A DNA stretch of 15,158 bases, taken from contig JAJZOK010000134.1 of NCBI GenBank assembly GCA_021811525.1, forward strand, positions 1 to 15,158, written 5' to 3'. Numbering within the stretch: the stretch's first letter is position 1; each line of letters starts with the position of its first letter. This DNA is from Thermoplasmata archaeon. Lineage in GTDB: Archaea; Thermoplasmatota; Thermoplasmata; Thermoplasmatales; Thermoplasmataceae. Shown here in pieces: positions 7,478-15,158 of the stretch. A model generated the notes under the pieces. The model was not told the origin of the DNA. It saw only the letters and a list, made by a program, of their open reading frames with translations, and searched no databases. A program made the translations under genes and the position numbers.

Positions 7478-8527
7478 TCAGTTCAGGCAGGTGCGCAAAG
7501 AATCAAGATTCCCAAAATAACCGGACGAAGCTTTTCTGATCCTGTTCATTACTGCCAGTCCCTTTCCCTTCTCTTCAAAAGGCTGTATAATGCCTATGGT
7601 GCATTGGGTCTTGTCAAATTCCCGCAAGGCAGAGAACAGGTTTCTTGCAACTTCGTCCATATTGTTTTCCTTGCCCAGGCTGATGCATTCAAGCCTGGAT
7701 TTAGAACAGGTTTCTTCAGACCCTATTATGAGTATTTTCCCGAGAAACTCGTTTCTCCCGGACACTTCCAGGATAAACGACTCTGAAGAGGCAAGATAAA
7801 GCTTCTTTCTTGGGGAGTAATGCCTGTATTTCATTCCAGGGGCGAGTGGTACTGTACTCTCCAGCAAACCTCTTGAAAAATCCGTAAGCCTGATGGGGCC
7901 AAATATCTTCTCCAGTTCTTCAACAGGTTTGGCCCCCGCCCTCAGAAGCGTGCACTTACCGCCAGAAACATCAATTATGGTGGATTCTATTCCCTGGACC
8001 GTCGGTCCGCAGTCAAATATGAAATCCACCCTATCGTCTAGCTCTTCTATTGCGTGCTTGGAATCAGTAATGCTAGGCCTCGTTGATATGTTGGCACTTG
8101 GTGCAGCTATGGGAACTCCAGCTTTCCTTATAAGTTCCAGTGAAAGTACGTTGTCAGGCATCCTAACTGCGACAAGGGATGAGCCTCCCGTAACAGTATC
8201 AGGGATTCTCTCTGACTTCGGCAATAGGATTGTAACGGGACCAGGCCATACTTTCTCCAGTTTGCCTAACATTTCTCTGGAAACATTTTTAGCAACCTCA
8301 TTTAACATACCTATGTCAGAAATGTGCACAATAAGCGGGTTATCTGGCGGTCTATCCTTTGCCCTGAATATTTTGAGGCAAGCATCTCTGGAATAAGCAT
8401 CAGCCCCAAGCCCGTATACAGTCTCGGTGGGAAAAACCACTAGGCCACCCTTTCTGATGACTTCAGCAGCTGCCTCAATGGATTCATCAGAAGGTCTTGC
8501 AGGATCGGTTTTGACTACGGTTGTCAT
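7478..8527 (-). CDS. L-threonylcarbamoyladenylate synthase, Sua5 type
   Basis: The enzyme makes threonylcarbamoyl-AMP from threonine, bicarbonate and ATP, the first step of the t6A modification at position 37 of ANN-decoding tRNAs. The 349 residues match the two-domain Sua5 (TsaC2) form rather than the short TsaC/YrdC form. The YrdC domain covers about 12-215. It contains FPTETVYGLGADA at 32-44, KDRPPDNPL at 57-65, WPGPVT at 94-99, VRMPD at 121-125, the nucleotide-binding AAPSANIS at 141-148 and IESTIID at 180-186. The linker APGMKYRHYSP at 229-239 is the conserved interdomain segment. The Sua5 domain follows to the end. The ATG at 8527 gives a normal N-terminus. A weak TATA candidate (GTAATTAAC on the minus strand, 8567-8559) would give a leader of about ten bases. 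It lies upstream of purEK, which appears to have its own promoter. Confidence 0.94.
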   Translation of the reverse strand: MTTVVKTDPARPSDESIEAAAEVIRKGGLVVFPTETVYGLGADAYSRDACLKIFRAKDRPPDNPLIVHISDIGMLNEVAKNVSREMLGKLEKVWPGPVTILLPKSERIPDTVTGGSSLVAVRMPDNVLSLELIRKAGVPIAAPSANISTRPSITDSKHAIEELDDRVDFIFDCGPTVQGIESTIIDVSGGKCTLLRAGAKPVEELEKIFGPIRLTDFSRGLLESTVPLAPGMKYRHYSPRKKLYLASSESFILEVSGRNEFLGKILIIGSEETCSKSRLECISLGKENNMDEVARNLFSALREFDKTQCTIGIIQPFEEKGKGLAVMNRIRKASSGYFGNLDSLRTCLN

Positions 8528-8678
8528 ATCAATTGAATTACCTGCCTATGGGTGTCCTGTTAATTACCATTTCTAACCCGGCAGTAAAAAAATGGTGAAA
8601 TACAGTATTGGATAAAATTGTCCTACTCATCTCCCTGCTTGGCTCACTTGGGAATACAGGAGAATTTGTCAATCAAAG

Positions 8679-8687
8679 CTTTTATCC
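8679..8687 (+). promoter_or_regulatory. TATA-type promoter of the first aminopeptidase gene
   Basis: CTTTTATCC, preceded by the purine-rich AATCAAAG, is centred about 27 bases before the ATG at 8710. That distance predicts a leaderless transcript, and no Shine-Dalgarno sequence is evident before the ATG. The rest of the 182-base divergent gap back to the Sua5 start shows nothing else I can name. Confidence 0.45.
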
Positions 8688-8709
8688 AAAGATTCCCTAA
8701 TGGTATATC

Positions 8710-11094
8710 ATGGACATATCAAAATACGACCTCACACTGGACATTGACTTCAAGAACCTTAATTACACTGGCAAGGAGCTCATTTCAGTTACGGGCCAGG
8801 GAGAGAAATTCTATCTGAACTCCGTTGGGCTCACTGTACTTTCTCTAAAGATAGACGGAAAATCAATACCTTTCACCATGAACGAGAAGGAACAGACACT
8901 TGAAACAGACTACAGTGTCAATGGCCACTCATCAGTGGAGGTGGATTTCAATGCCAAGGTCGGAAATGTCCTGCAGGGATTATATGTTGCAAATTACAAG
9001 GAAGGACACATGCTCACTACCCAGTTTGAAAGCACTGGAGCCAGGCGGGCATTTCCATGCATAGACCATCCCAATTACAAGGCGGTATTTTCACTTAAAC
9101 TAAATATTGACGATGACCTGGAAGCAATTTCAAACATGCCTGTTCATGACGAGGCAACACTGAAAAATGGCAAAAAACTTGTGACTTTCCAGGAAACGCC
9201 AAGAATGTCAACATATCTCCTGTACATAGGTGTTGGCAAATTTGATCATATGGAAAAGAAACTGGGCAAGATCAGGGGTATCCTCACAGCTCCCAAGGAC
9301 CACCTCCTGAGCACAGATTTTCCACTTACCGAGGCCGGAGGGGCCATCAGTTATTTTGAAGATTACTATGGAATTGATTTTGCACTTCCCAAGGTCCATC
9401 TCATTTCAGTGCCAGAATTTGGGGCGGGTGCCATGGAGAACTGGGGGGCAATAACATTCAGGGAAGTCGTCCTGCTGGTAAATGAAAATACCAGTGCCAT
9501 GGTAAAGCAGACAATATCTGAGGTTATTGCACACGAACTTGCCCACCAGTGGTTTGGCGATCTTGTAACAATGGAATGGTGGAACGATCTCTGGCTAAAT
9601 GAGAGCTTTGCCACATTCATGGCACATAAAGCAGTAAATTCCATGCATCCCGACTGGCACTTCTTTGGCAAATTCCTCATTACGGAGACTTCAGGCGCCT
9701 TCACGGGGGACTCACTCCATAACACGCACCCAATAGATGCAGATGTCAAGAGCCCTGATGACATCGCACAGATATTCGATGAGATCAGCTATGGAAAAGG
9801 TGCAAGCATCCTGAGGATGATCGAAGGATATGTGGGCGAGAAAAACTTCCGTGACGGAATCAGGAAATATCTCCAGGACAACAAATACGGAAATGCAAAG
9901 GGATCAGATCTGTGGAGTTCCATAGAGAAGGTTTCAGGCATGCCTGTATCAAAGGTTATGGAGGCATGGATAAAGAAGAAAGGGTACCCAATACTCAATG
10001 TTAAGAGGAATGGAGACAAGCTGCACATAGCCCAGGAGAGATTCATGCTCGATGGAAAACCAGATGGTTCCAAGTGGCCCGTACCACTGACTGTCCTGAC
10101 CTCCAATGGGGTCAAGTCAGTTCTCATGGAGAATGAAGAAATAGTGCTTGAAGCAGAAGGCTTCATTAAGTTAAATGCTGGCGAAACTGGTTTTTACAGG
10201 GTACTTTATTCACCAGAACTCGTATCCGGCATCAATTCCAATCCAGGCAGACTTTCATATCTGGATGCTTGGGGAATGGTCAATGATTACTTTGCCTTCC
10301 TGAAAGCAGGGAAAATCAATCTGGATCAGTATCTGGAAAGTATCAGGCCCTTCACGATGCTTGATGAGTATGTGGTTGCACAGGAACTATCTGGCCAGTT
10401 CTCCACCCTCTCGCTAATAATGCCTGAAAGCAAAAAGCTAATCCCCGTTGCCAAGGAGTTTTACAGGCATCACCTGTCGCGCCTTGGGGACAAGAAACCC
10501 GGAGAGGATGAAAATGACGGAGTGCTGAGAGGATCATTGGCACTGAATCTTGCAATGATTGACAACAAATATGCAGATGAACTGGCACCCAAGATCGACT
10601 CATTCTTCAAAGTCGACCCTGATGTAAGGCAGGCTGTTGCAGTAGCCTATGCCGGTGCCAGGAACGACTTCAAAAAACTCGATAAACTCTTTGAGGAATC
10701 CAAGACTGACGAGGACCGCATAAAGGTAATCAGTGGAATGTCATGGCTTAATGGCGAAGGCAATTTCAGGGATCTACTGGGCCTTATTGAAAATGACAGG
10801 TTGAAGAAGCAGGATTCCCTGAGAGTCTACATGGGCGCAAGCATAAATCCGGCGCAGAGGAACAATATGTTCTCAGAAATGACTGGTGCCATACAAACGG
10901 TGGAGAAGTATTTTGGGGGAACAGGCTACACCGGCATGATGCTTGAAGCCATCATTCCATACCTAGGAATAGGGAGAAAGGAAGAGATGAGAAAATACCT
11001 TGAGACTGTGAGGGAGGATTCTTTCTCCAAGGGCATAAACAAAGGATTGGAAATCCTGGAAATTTACTCAAGGCTCGTTGCTTCGGGCCAATAA
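8710..11094 (+). CDS. M1-family zinc aminopeptidase, tricorn protease-interacting factor F2/F3 type
   Basis: This cytosolic aminopeptidase takes residues one by one from the N-terminus of short peptides made by the proteasome and tricorn. Its 794 residues match the roughly 780 of Thermoplasma F2 and F3. The N-terminal beta domain is about 1-190. The exopeptidase motif GAMEN at 240-244 binds the free amino terminus. The zinc site is HELAH at 275-279 plus E298 in NESFA, with the family's 18-residue spacing. The catalytic tyrosine is Y361 in EISYGKG. A helical C-terminal domain covers about 520-790. No signal peptide is seen, so it is intracellular. Residues 342-417 are encoded by a block identical at the nucleotide level to the next gene. 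I cannot say from sequence alone whether it is F2 or F3, which differ in preferred residue. Confidence 0.95.
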   Translation: MDISKYDLTLDIDFKNLNYTGKELISVTGQGEKFYLNSVGLTVLSLKIDGKSIPFTMNEKEQTLETDYSVNGHSSVEVDFNAKVGNVLQGLYVANYKEGHMLTTQFESTGARRAFPCIDHPNYKAVFSLKLNIDDDLEAISNMPVHDEATLKNGKKLVTFQETPRMSTYLLYIGVGKFDHMEKKLGKIRGILTAPKDHLLSTDFPLTEAGGAISYFEDYYGIDFALPKVHLISVPEFGAGAMENWGAITFREVVLLVNENTSAMVKQTISEVIAHELAHQWFGDLVTMEWWNDLWLNESFATFMAHKAVNSMHPDWHFFGKFLITETSGAFTGDSLHNTHPIDADVKSPDDIAQIFDEISYGKGASILRMIEGYVGEKNFRDGIRKYLQDNKYGNAKGSDLWSSIEKVSGMPVSKVMEAWIKKKGYPILNVKRNGDKLHIAQERFMLDGKPDGSKWPVPLTVLTSNGVKSVLMENEEIVLEAEGFIKLNAGETGFYRVLYSPELVSGINSNPGRLSYLDAWGMVNDYFAFLKAGKINLDQYLESIRPFTMLDEYVVAQELSGQFSTLSLIMPESKKLIPVAKEFYRHHLSRLGDKKPGEDENDGVLRGSLALNLAMIDNKYADELAPKIDSFFKVDPDVRQAVAVAYAGARNDFKKLDKLFEESKTDEDRIKVISGMSWLNGEGNFRDLLGLIENDRLKKQDSLRVYMGASINPAQRNNMFSEMTGAIQTVEKYFGGTGYTGMMLEAIIPYLGIGRKEEMRKYLETVREDSFSKGINKGLEILEIYSRLVASGQ
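9733..9962 (+). repeat. 230-base perfect direct repeat, copy 1 (gene-conversion tract)
   Basis: This stretch is identical base for base to 12170-12399 in the downstream paralogue. The identity starts at the ATA codon after a CCA/CCC mismatch and ends inside a GAG/GAA codon. It encodes residues 342-417 of the first aminopeptidase, including the catalytic tyrosine of EISYGKG. Third codon positions are conserved throughout, unlike the flanks, which points to recent copying rather than selection on the protein. Confidence 0.95.
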
Positions 11095-13537
11095 ATCCAA
11101 TATATTATTATCTGTTTTTCCCCTATCATTTTTCAGGCGATGCTTTATCACAGAGATAGAGAATTATGAAATTTTCCTGAATATAGACAGTGAAAAGCTA
11201 AGTTACAGAGGGAAGGAGAAAGTCTCCATTGCCGGTGCCGGACAGGACATCAGGCTAGACAGTGTGGATCTTTCAATTTATTCAGTCAGGCTGTCGGGGA
11301 ATGAGGCAAAATTTACCCTGATACCAGAAGAGCAGGCACTCTCCATCGAAAATACATTCGGAAAGGATGCAATCCTGGAGATAGAGTTTGGAGGTTCTAT
11401 ACCACGCCTGCTAACTGGCCTTTACCTAGCCAAAGCAAAGAATGGGAACATATTCACCACCCAGTTTGAAAGCACAGGCGCGAGACGTATGTTCCCGTGC
11501 ATAGACCACCCTGAATACAAGGCAACTTTCGACATATCAGTGGAGATAGATGGGGATCTGGATGCCATATCAAACATGCCTACATCAAGTTTAGAAAAGA
11601 ACGGTACAAGGAAGACCCTCAAATTCCAGAGGACACCAAGAATGTCTACTTACCTTCTATATCTTGGAGTGGGGAAGTTTGACACAAGATCTGTAATGAG
11701 AAAGAAGACAGAAGTCATCCTGGCAGCACCAATGGGTGAACTGACAAAGTCAGATTTTCCACTTGAAATAGCAGCAAAGGTACTGGACCAGTTTGAGGAT
11801 TACTTTGGCATCGACTTCGCTCTCCCTAAGGTCCATCTCATCTCTGTCCCGGAGTTTGCAGCCGGTGCCATGGAGAACTGGGGGGCAATCACATTCAGGG
11901 AAGTGTACCTGAGCATAGATGACTCCACTAGTTCATTCAGCTACAAAGCCACAGGAGAAGTAATTGCGCATGAACTTGCCCACCAGTGGTTCGGAAATCT
12001 CGTTACCATGAAGTGGTGGAACGATCTCTGGCTCAATGAGAGCTTTGCCACATTCATGTCGTACAAGGTACTTACAAAGATCCATCCCGAATGGGATACC
12101 ATGGGTGATATGGTTCTCCTCAGGACTGAAGGCGCATTAAAGAGTGATTCACTGAAGGATACCCATCCCATAGATGCAGATGTCAAGAGCCCTGATGACA
12201 TCGCACAGATATTCGATGAGATCAGCTATGGAAAAGGTGCAAGCATCCTGAGGATGATCGAAGGATATGTGGGCGAGAAAAACTTCCGTGACGGAATCAG
12301 GAAATATCTCCAGGACAACAAATACGGAAATGCAAAGGGATCAGATCTGTGGAGTTCCATAGAGAAGGTTTCAGGCATGCCTGTATCAAAGGTTATGGAA
12401 GCGTGGATTAAATTGAAGGGATACCCCATTGTTGAGGTAAGCCATAGCAGTGAGGGGACTGAACTGAAGCAGGAGCAATTCATGGTCTCTGGCGGTAAGA
12501 CTGCTCAGACATGGCCCATACCTCTCACTTACTATCAAGGCAGGAAAGTTGAGTCAATGCTTCTTGAATCTTCCCAAGGCAAATTCCCGGGAAAGAATCC
12601 AGTGAAATTGAACGCCAATTTCTCAGGTTTTTACAGGACAACCTACTCCAAGGAGCAGTTTGAGGAAATCGTATCCGGCCGGGGCAACCTGACACACCTG
12701 GATATCTGGGGACTGGCCAATGATGCTTATTATGCAATGCTATCAGGCAGGCTTTCTGCATCCGACTATATCTCAAGGATCAGGAAAGTCTGGGATTCAA
12801 ATGAACCAATTGTCATCAATGAGATCAATAGTGAACTGCATAGCCTGTTCTTGATCAGCCCGGAAAACAATGTTATAAAGACAGCTGCAAGGGAATTTTG
12901 CCGCATGCACTTAACAAGGCTGGGTGAAAAAGTCAAAGGCGAGCTCATTAACACATCGGTGGCCAGAGCATCACTAAAATCTACACTGGTATTGGTGGAC
13001 AGCGACTTCGCAGGTGTTCAGGGCAGGAAGTTCTCCAATTATTTCGGTATAGATCCGGACGAACGTACTTCTGTGGCCGTGTCGTTCGCCCTGAACGGAG
13101 GAGATTTCCAGACCATGCTCTCTGCATTTGAGAATTCTAAAACTGACGAGGATCGCACAAGGTTGCTTGGCGCCATGGGCTGGCTGCGGACTGCAGAAGA
13201 TCTGGACAAGGCACTTGACCTCATAAGGAAGGGAAAAGTGAAAAAACAGGACACTGCAAGGTTTTACACTGGCGCCTCCCAGAGTCCAGGTTCAAGAAAT
13301 TTCATGTTCGACAACATGGATTATGCAATAAGGCAATTGCGGGAGATATACGTGAGCTCCAGAGTACCTGCAAGGACCCTGGAAACTATTGCACCATTGC
13401 TTGGCATCGGCAGGGAAGAAGCCATGAAAGATAAACTTGCACAGTTCAAGACACAGGACATGCTGGTCAGTGTAAAAAAGGCTCAGGAACTGTTATCAGT
13501 ATACTCCAAAGCAAGAAAAAATTTCTCCAGCATTTAA
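11078..13537 (+). CDS. M1-family zinc aminopeptidase, second tricorn-interacting factor F2/F3 paralogue, with uncertain start
   Basis: This is a tandem paralogue with the same family role in trimming cytosolic peptides. Counted from the TTG at 11078 it has 819 residues. GAMEN is at 263-267, HELAH at 298-302, the zinc glutamate E321 in NESFA, and the catalytic tyrosine Y384 in EISYGKG; all key residues are intact. The C-terminal helical domain matches the first gene (SKTDEDR, GASQSP, LLGIGREEAM). The start is odd. Homology begins at about residue 25 (TEIENYEIFLNID), and the paralogue's ATG aligns near an ACA/ATC codon. The TTG overlaps the previous gene by 17 bases and would add a 25-residue extension unlike the family. 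An ATG at 11140 is out of frame by one base. Removing one T from TTT at 11144-11146 would give MLITEIENYEIF. A true N-terminus near 11140 is therefore likely, through a sequence error, a frameshift or a non-standard start. Confidence 0.9.
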   Translation: MLRANKSNILLSVFPLSFFRRCFITEIENYEIFLNIDSEKLSYRGKEKVSIAGAGQDIRLDSVDLSIYSVRLSGNEAKFTLIPEEQALSIENTFGKDAILEIEFGGSIPRLLTGLYLAKAKNGNIFTTQFESTGARRMFPCIDHPEYKATFDISVEIDGDLDAISNMPTSSLEKNGTRKTLKFQRTPRMSTYLLYLGVGKFDTRSVMRKKTEVILAAPMGELTKSDFPLEIAAKVLDQFEDYFGIDFALPKVHLISVPEFAAGAMENWGAITFREVYLSIDDSTSSFSYKATGEVIAHELAHQWFGNLVTMKWWNDLWLNESFATFMSYKVLTKIHPEWDTMGDMVLLRTEGALKSDSLKDTHPIDADVKSPDDIAQIFDEISYGKGASILRMIEGYVGEKNFRDGIRKYLQDNKYGNAKGSDLWSSIEKVSGMPVSKVMEAWIKLKGYPIVEVSHSSEGTELKQEQFMVSGGKTAQTWPIPLTYYQGRKVESMLLESSQGKFPGKNPVKLNANFSGFYRTTYSKEQFEEIVSGRGNLTHLDIWGLANDAYYAMLSGRLSASDYISRIRKVWDSNEPIVINEINSELHSLFLISPENNVIKTAAREFCRMHLTRLGEKVKGELINTSVARASLKSTLVLVDSDFAGVQGRKFSNYFGIDPDERTSVAVSFALNGGDFQTMLSAFENSKTDEDRTRLLGAMGWLRTAEDLDKALDLIRKGKVKKQDTARFYTGASQSPGSRNFMFDNMDYAIRQLREIYVSSRVPARTLETIAPLLGIGREEAMKDKLAQFKTQDMLVSVKKAQELLSVYSKARKNFSSI
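11099..11107 (+). promoter_or_regulatory. Possible TATA-type promoter of the second aminopeptidase gene
   Basis: AATATATTA lies just after the stop of the first aminopeptidase gene (11092-11094). Transcription from it would begin near 11128, shortly before an ATG at 11140 and downstream of the TTG at 11078 that opens the reading frame. If this promoter is real, the TTG cannot be the start on that transcript. Confidence 0.35.
12170..12399 (+). repeat. 230-base perfect direct repeat, copy 2 (gene-conversion tract)
   Basis: This is the second copy of the block at 9733-9962, encoding residues 365-440 of the downstream aminopeptidase. The copies are 2437 bases apart, in the same orientation and the same reading frame, so recombination between them would delete one gene and leave an in-frame chimera. 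Confidence 0.95.
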
Positions 13538-13539
13538 AT

Positions 13540-13570
13540 TTACCAAATCCATCATTTTTCCATTTGTTCG
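13540..13570 (+). terminator. T-rich end of the aminopeptidase transcript
   Basis: After the stop at 13535-13537 the plus strand passes TTTTTCC and further T-rich sequence, with no strong hairpin. Archaeal RNA polymerase often stops at such T-tracts. The next gene has its own promoter, which agrees with an end here. Confidence 0.3.
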
Positions 13571-13585
13571 GAATGACAATTTTGC

Positions 13586-13609
13586 TATAATTATGCGACT
13601 TTAATTATA
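13586..13609. repeat. Inverted repeat, 8-base arms, in the AT-rich gap before the permease
   Basis: TATAATTA (13586-13593) and TAATTATA (13602-13609) are perfect complements with an 8-base spacer. It lies about 110 bases before the permease start. The surrounding sequence is so AT-rich that chance is a real possibility. Confidence 0.3.
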
Positions 13610-13652
13610 ACAACATTTTCTATTTTTAACTAAATAAATAGTTTTTATCAAT

Positions 13653-13675
13653 GTTTATATATTTCTTATATAAAC
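13653..13675. promoter_or_regulatory. Inverted repeat upstream of the permease promoter, candidate operator
   Basis: GTTTATATA (13653-13661) and TATATAAAC (13667-13675) are perfect 9-base complements around a 5-base spacer. The site ends 14 bases before the permease TATA element, where a dimeric activator or repressor could act on TBP/TFB recruitment. The symmetry is seen; operator function is inferred, and the low sequence complexity weakens it. Confidence 0.35.
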
Positions 13676-13688
13676 TTTACTACGAAAA

Positions 13689-13697
13689 CTTATAAGT
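13689..13697 (+). promoter_or_regulatory. TATA-type promoter of the permease gene
   Basis: CTTATAAGT, with an A-run just upstream as a possible BRE, is centred 25 bases before the ATG at 13718. This is the best-looking promoter of the window and again predicts a leaderless transcript. Confidence 0.55.
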
Positions 13698-13717
13698 ATC
13701 GAATCTTAAGGAAATTT

Positions 13718-15158
13718 ATGGAACAGAACATTCAAGGAAAAAGAAAGAAACCAAAATTGCGAAAAGAGCTTACTCTGTTTCAGCTCGTTATTATAGGAGT
13801 TGTTGGAGCCATGGGAAATGGTGCCCTTTTCGGTACTGTTGGAATGGTATCCATTGCAGGGCCGGGCGCCATCTTCGGCTTTATATTTGGTGGCATAATC
13901 TATACATCCATAGGTTTTACCTACATGGAACTGTCCAAAGTTCACCCCGAGGCTGGTGGGCCAACGAGGTTCTCTCTGTACACCCACGGCCGGATGACCA
14001 ATCTGATCAATTCAATGTCAGATCTGGCATGGTACATTTTCATACCGCCTATTGAGGCAGTTTCCATTGTTGCAGGTCTACAGTACTTCGCCAGCCAGTA
14101 CAACTGGCCTAATCTGCTTTCAACAGCAGGGACACCAACAGTACTCGGCTCACTAATTGGGCTTGCATTGTTGCTTGCTTTCGTGCCTTTCAATTATTTT
14201 GGCGTTAGAAGATTCGGGAATTCAACAAAGTACCTTGGTATGGTGAAGCTTGCATTCTATTTGGCAATGTCACTTGGGCTTATCTTCCTCGTGGCCAACT
14301 GGAGCAATCTTTCTTCCTATGGCACTTTCCCAAAAATTGGGCCGATAAGCATACTCTTGGCTATGCCGCTGGCAATGTATGACTTCGGAGGGATAAGGGT
14401 AATACCAGACCTGGCAGAAGAGTCAAAGAAGAAGGAACATGTAACAAAAGCGGTAATCCTAACAGTTATAATTGAAACGCTGATTTACATTTCCATAGCG
14501 TTTGCAGTCCTTTCAAGCATAAACTGGGGTGCTCTCGGAATCACGCCAGGAAACTGGACCGCACTGGAAAACTATTCTCATGGAACAAACCCATTCTTCA
14601 TATTCGCCCACTCAAACGGGCTTGAGGCAATATTCATAATAGCAGTTGTCGCCGGGCTTCTGTCCCCGTTTGTAACAGGATACATATATCTCGGAAGTGG
14701 AACAAGAATTCTGTTTGCCATGGGAAGGACGGGATTTGTAGGCAACTTCATGAAGACTCTCCACAGCAAATATGCCATCCCAATATGGTCTCTCATAGTG
14801 TTCGCTGCAGTTGGCGCATTTATTGTGCTGGTATCGGCACCCGCCCCGAGCATTTACAACCTTATTGACTATGCAGTGGATGCTGGCTATATTGGATTCA
14901 TCACAAACCCTGTTGCATTAATGGCTTCCCGAAGGCAGGACACTACCAAGGAACACCATATGTACAGGGGCATGTCAATAGTTGCACCCATAGCAATGGG
15001 GCTTGCTTCCCTGATCATATTCTGGGACGGCTGGACTTCAATCGTGTATTCACTTGAGATAGTTACTGGCGGAGTTGTACTGTTTGGGATAATAAGTTGG
15101 TTCACAACAAACAAGGAGAAGATGAACTGGTTCAACTCACTATGGTACATCCTCTATC
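13718..15158 (+). CDS. APC-superfamily amino-acid permease, C-terminus cut by the window edge
   Basis: The ATG at 13718 opens 480 codons with no stop before the window ends. The protein starts with a basic cytosolic segment (KRKKPKLRKELTLFQ). Its first membrane helix carries GVVGAMGNGALFG at 27-39, the glycine-rich unwound helix where APC transporters bind the amino group and carboxylate of their substrate. The YMELSKVHPEAGGPTRF segment at 69-85 matches the conserved second-helix/loop region. About ten or more further hydrophobic helices follow, in line with a 12-helix plasma-membrane transporter missing only its last part. Substrate and coupling ion cannot be read from the sequence; proton-coupled amino-acid uptake would be usual. 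The gene lies downstream of two aminopeptidases but has its own promoter, so a shared role in amino-acid supply is only suggestive. Confidence 0.9.
   Translation, partial: MEQNIQGKRKKPKLRKELTLFQLVIIGVVGAMGNGALFGTVGMVSIAGPGAIFGFIFGGIIYTSIGFTYMELSKVHPEAGGPTRFSLYTHGRMTNLINSMSDLAWYIFIPPIEAVSIVAGLQYFASQYNWPNLLSTAGTPTVLGSLIGLALLLAFVPFNYFGVRRFGNSTKYLGMVKLAFYLAMSLGLIFLVANWSNLSSYGTFPKIGPISILLAMPLAMYDFGGIRVIPDLAEESKKKEHVTKAVILTVIIETLIYISIAFAVLSSINWGALGITPGNWTALENYSHGTNPFFIFAHSNGLEAIFIIAVVAGLLSPFVTGYIYLGSGTRILFAMGRTGFVGNFMKTLHSKYAIPIWSLIVFAAVGAFIVLVSAPAPSIYNLIDYAVDAGYIGFITNPVALMASRRQDTTKEHHMYRGMSIVAPIAMGLASLIIFWDGWTSIVYSLEIVTGGVVLFGIISWFTTNKEKMNWFNSLWYILY

Noticed and set aside
11140..11169. Nine-codon ATG frame just before the conserved start of the second aminopeptidase, as a leader peptide
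   Set aside because: It is very short and has no attenuator-like features. A one-base shift joins it to the aminopeptidase frame, so it is better explained as the displaced start region of that gene.

Overview
The window looks like chromosomal DNA from an archaeon, most likely of the Thermoplasmatales. The reasons are an archaeal RadA recombinase, two adjacent M1-family aminopeptidases of the tricorn-interacting factor F2/F3 type (a peptide-degradation system best known from Thermoplasma), a very sequon-rich surface protein, and archaeal TATA-type promoters. Several of these promoters sit about 25-27 bases upstream of a start codon, which fits leaderless transcripts. I see no rRNA, tRNA, CRISPR array or transposase.

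Region 1 (1-3941, minus strand) holds the N-terminal signal peptide of an exported protein that runs off the left edge, then a 1249-residue cell-surface protein. That protein has a signal peptide, about 68 N-glycosylation sequons, one C-terminal membrane helix and a short cytosolic tail that reads like a winged helix. Region 2 (3942-4343) is a 402-base gap with divergent promoters. Region 3 (4344-5844, plus strand) is radA followed 19 bases later by a helix-turn-helix/ACT-domain protein. Region 4 (5889-8527, minus strand) runs convergently to it. It encodes a Sua5-type threonylcarbamoyl-AMP synthase, then purE and purK, which overlap by ATGA and convert AIR to CAIR in purine synthesis.

Region 5 (8710-13537, plus strand) carries the two paralogous aminopeptidases in tandem. 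They should trim cytosolic peptides to amino acids downstream of the proteasome and tricorn. Although clearly diverged, they share a perfectly identical 230-base block, which looks like recent gene conversion. The second gene has no conventional start codon at the family's usual N-terminus. Region 6 (13718 to the right edge, plus strand) is an APC-family amino-acid permease, cut by the window end, behind an AT-rich intergenic region with two inverted repeats.

Most genes are ordinary housekeeping. The parts most worth a second look are the glycoprotein with a possible cytosolic DNA-binding tail, the gene-conversion tract, the start anomaly of the second aminopeptidase, and a small hairpin that would bury the purK ribosome-binding site at the purE/purK junction.
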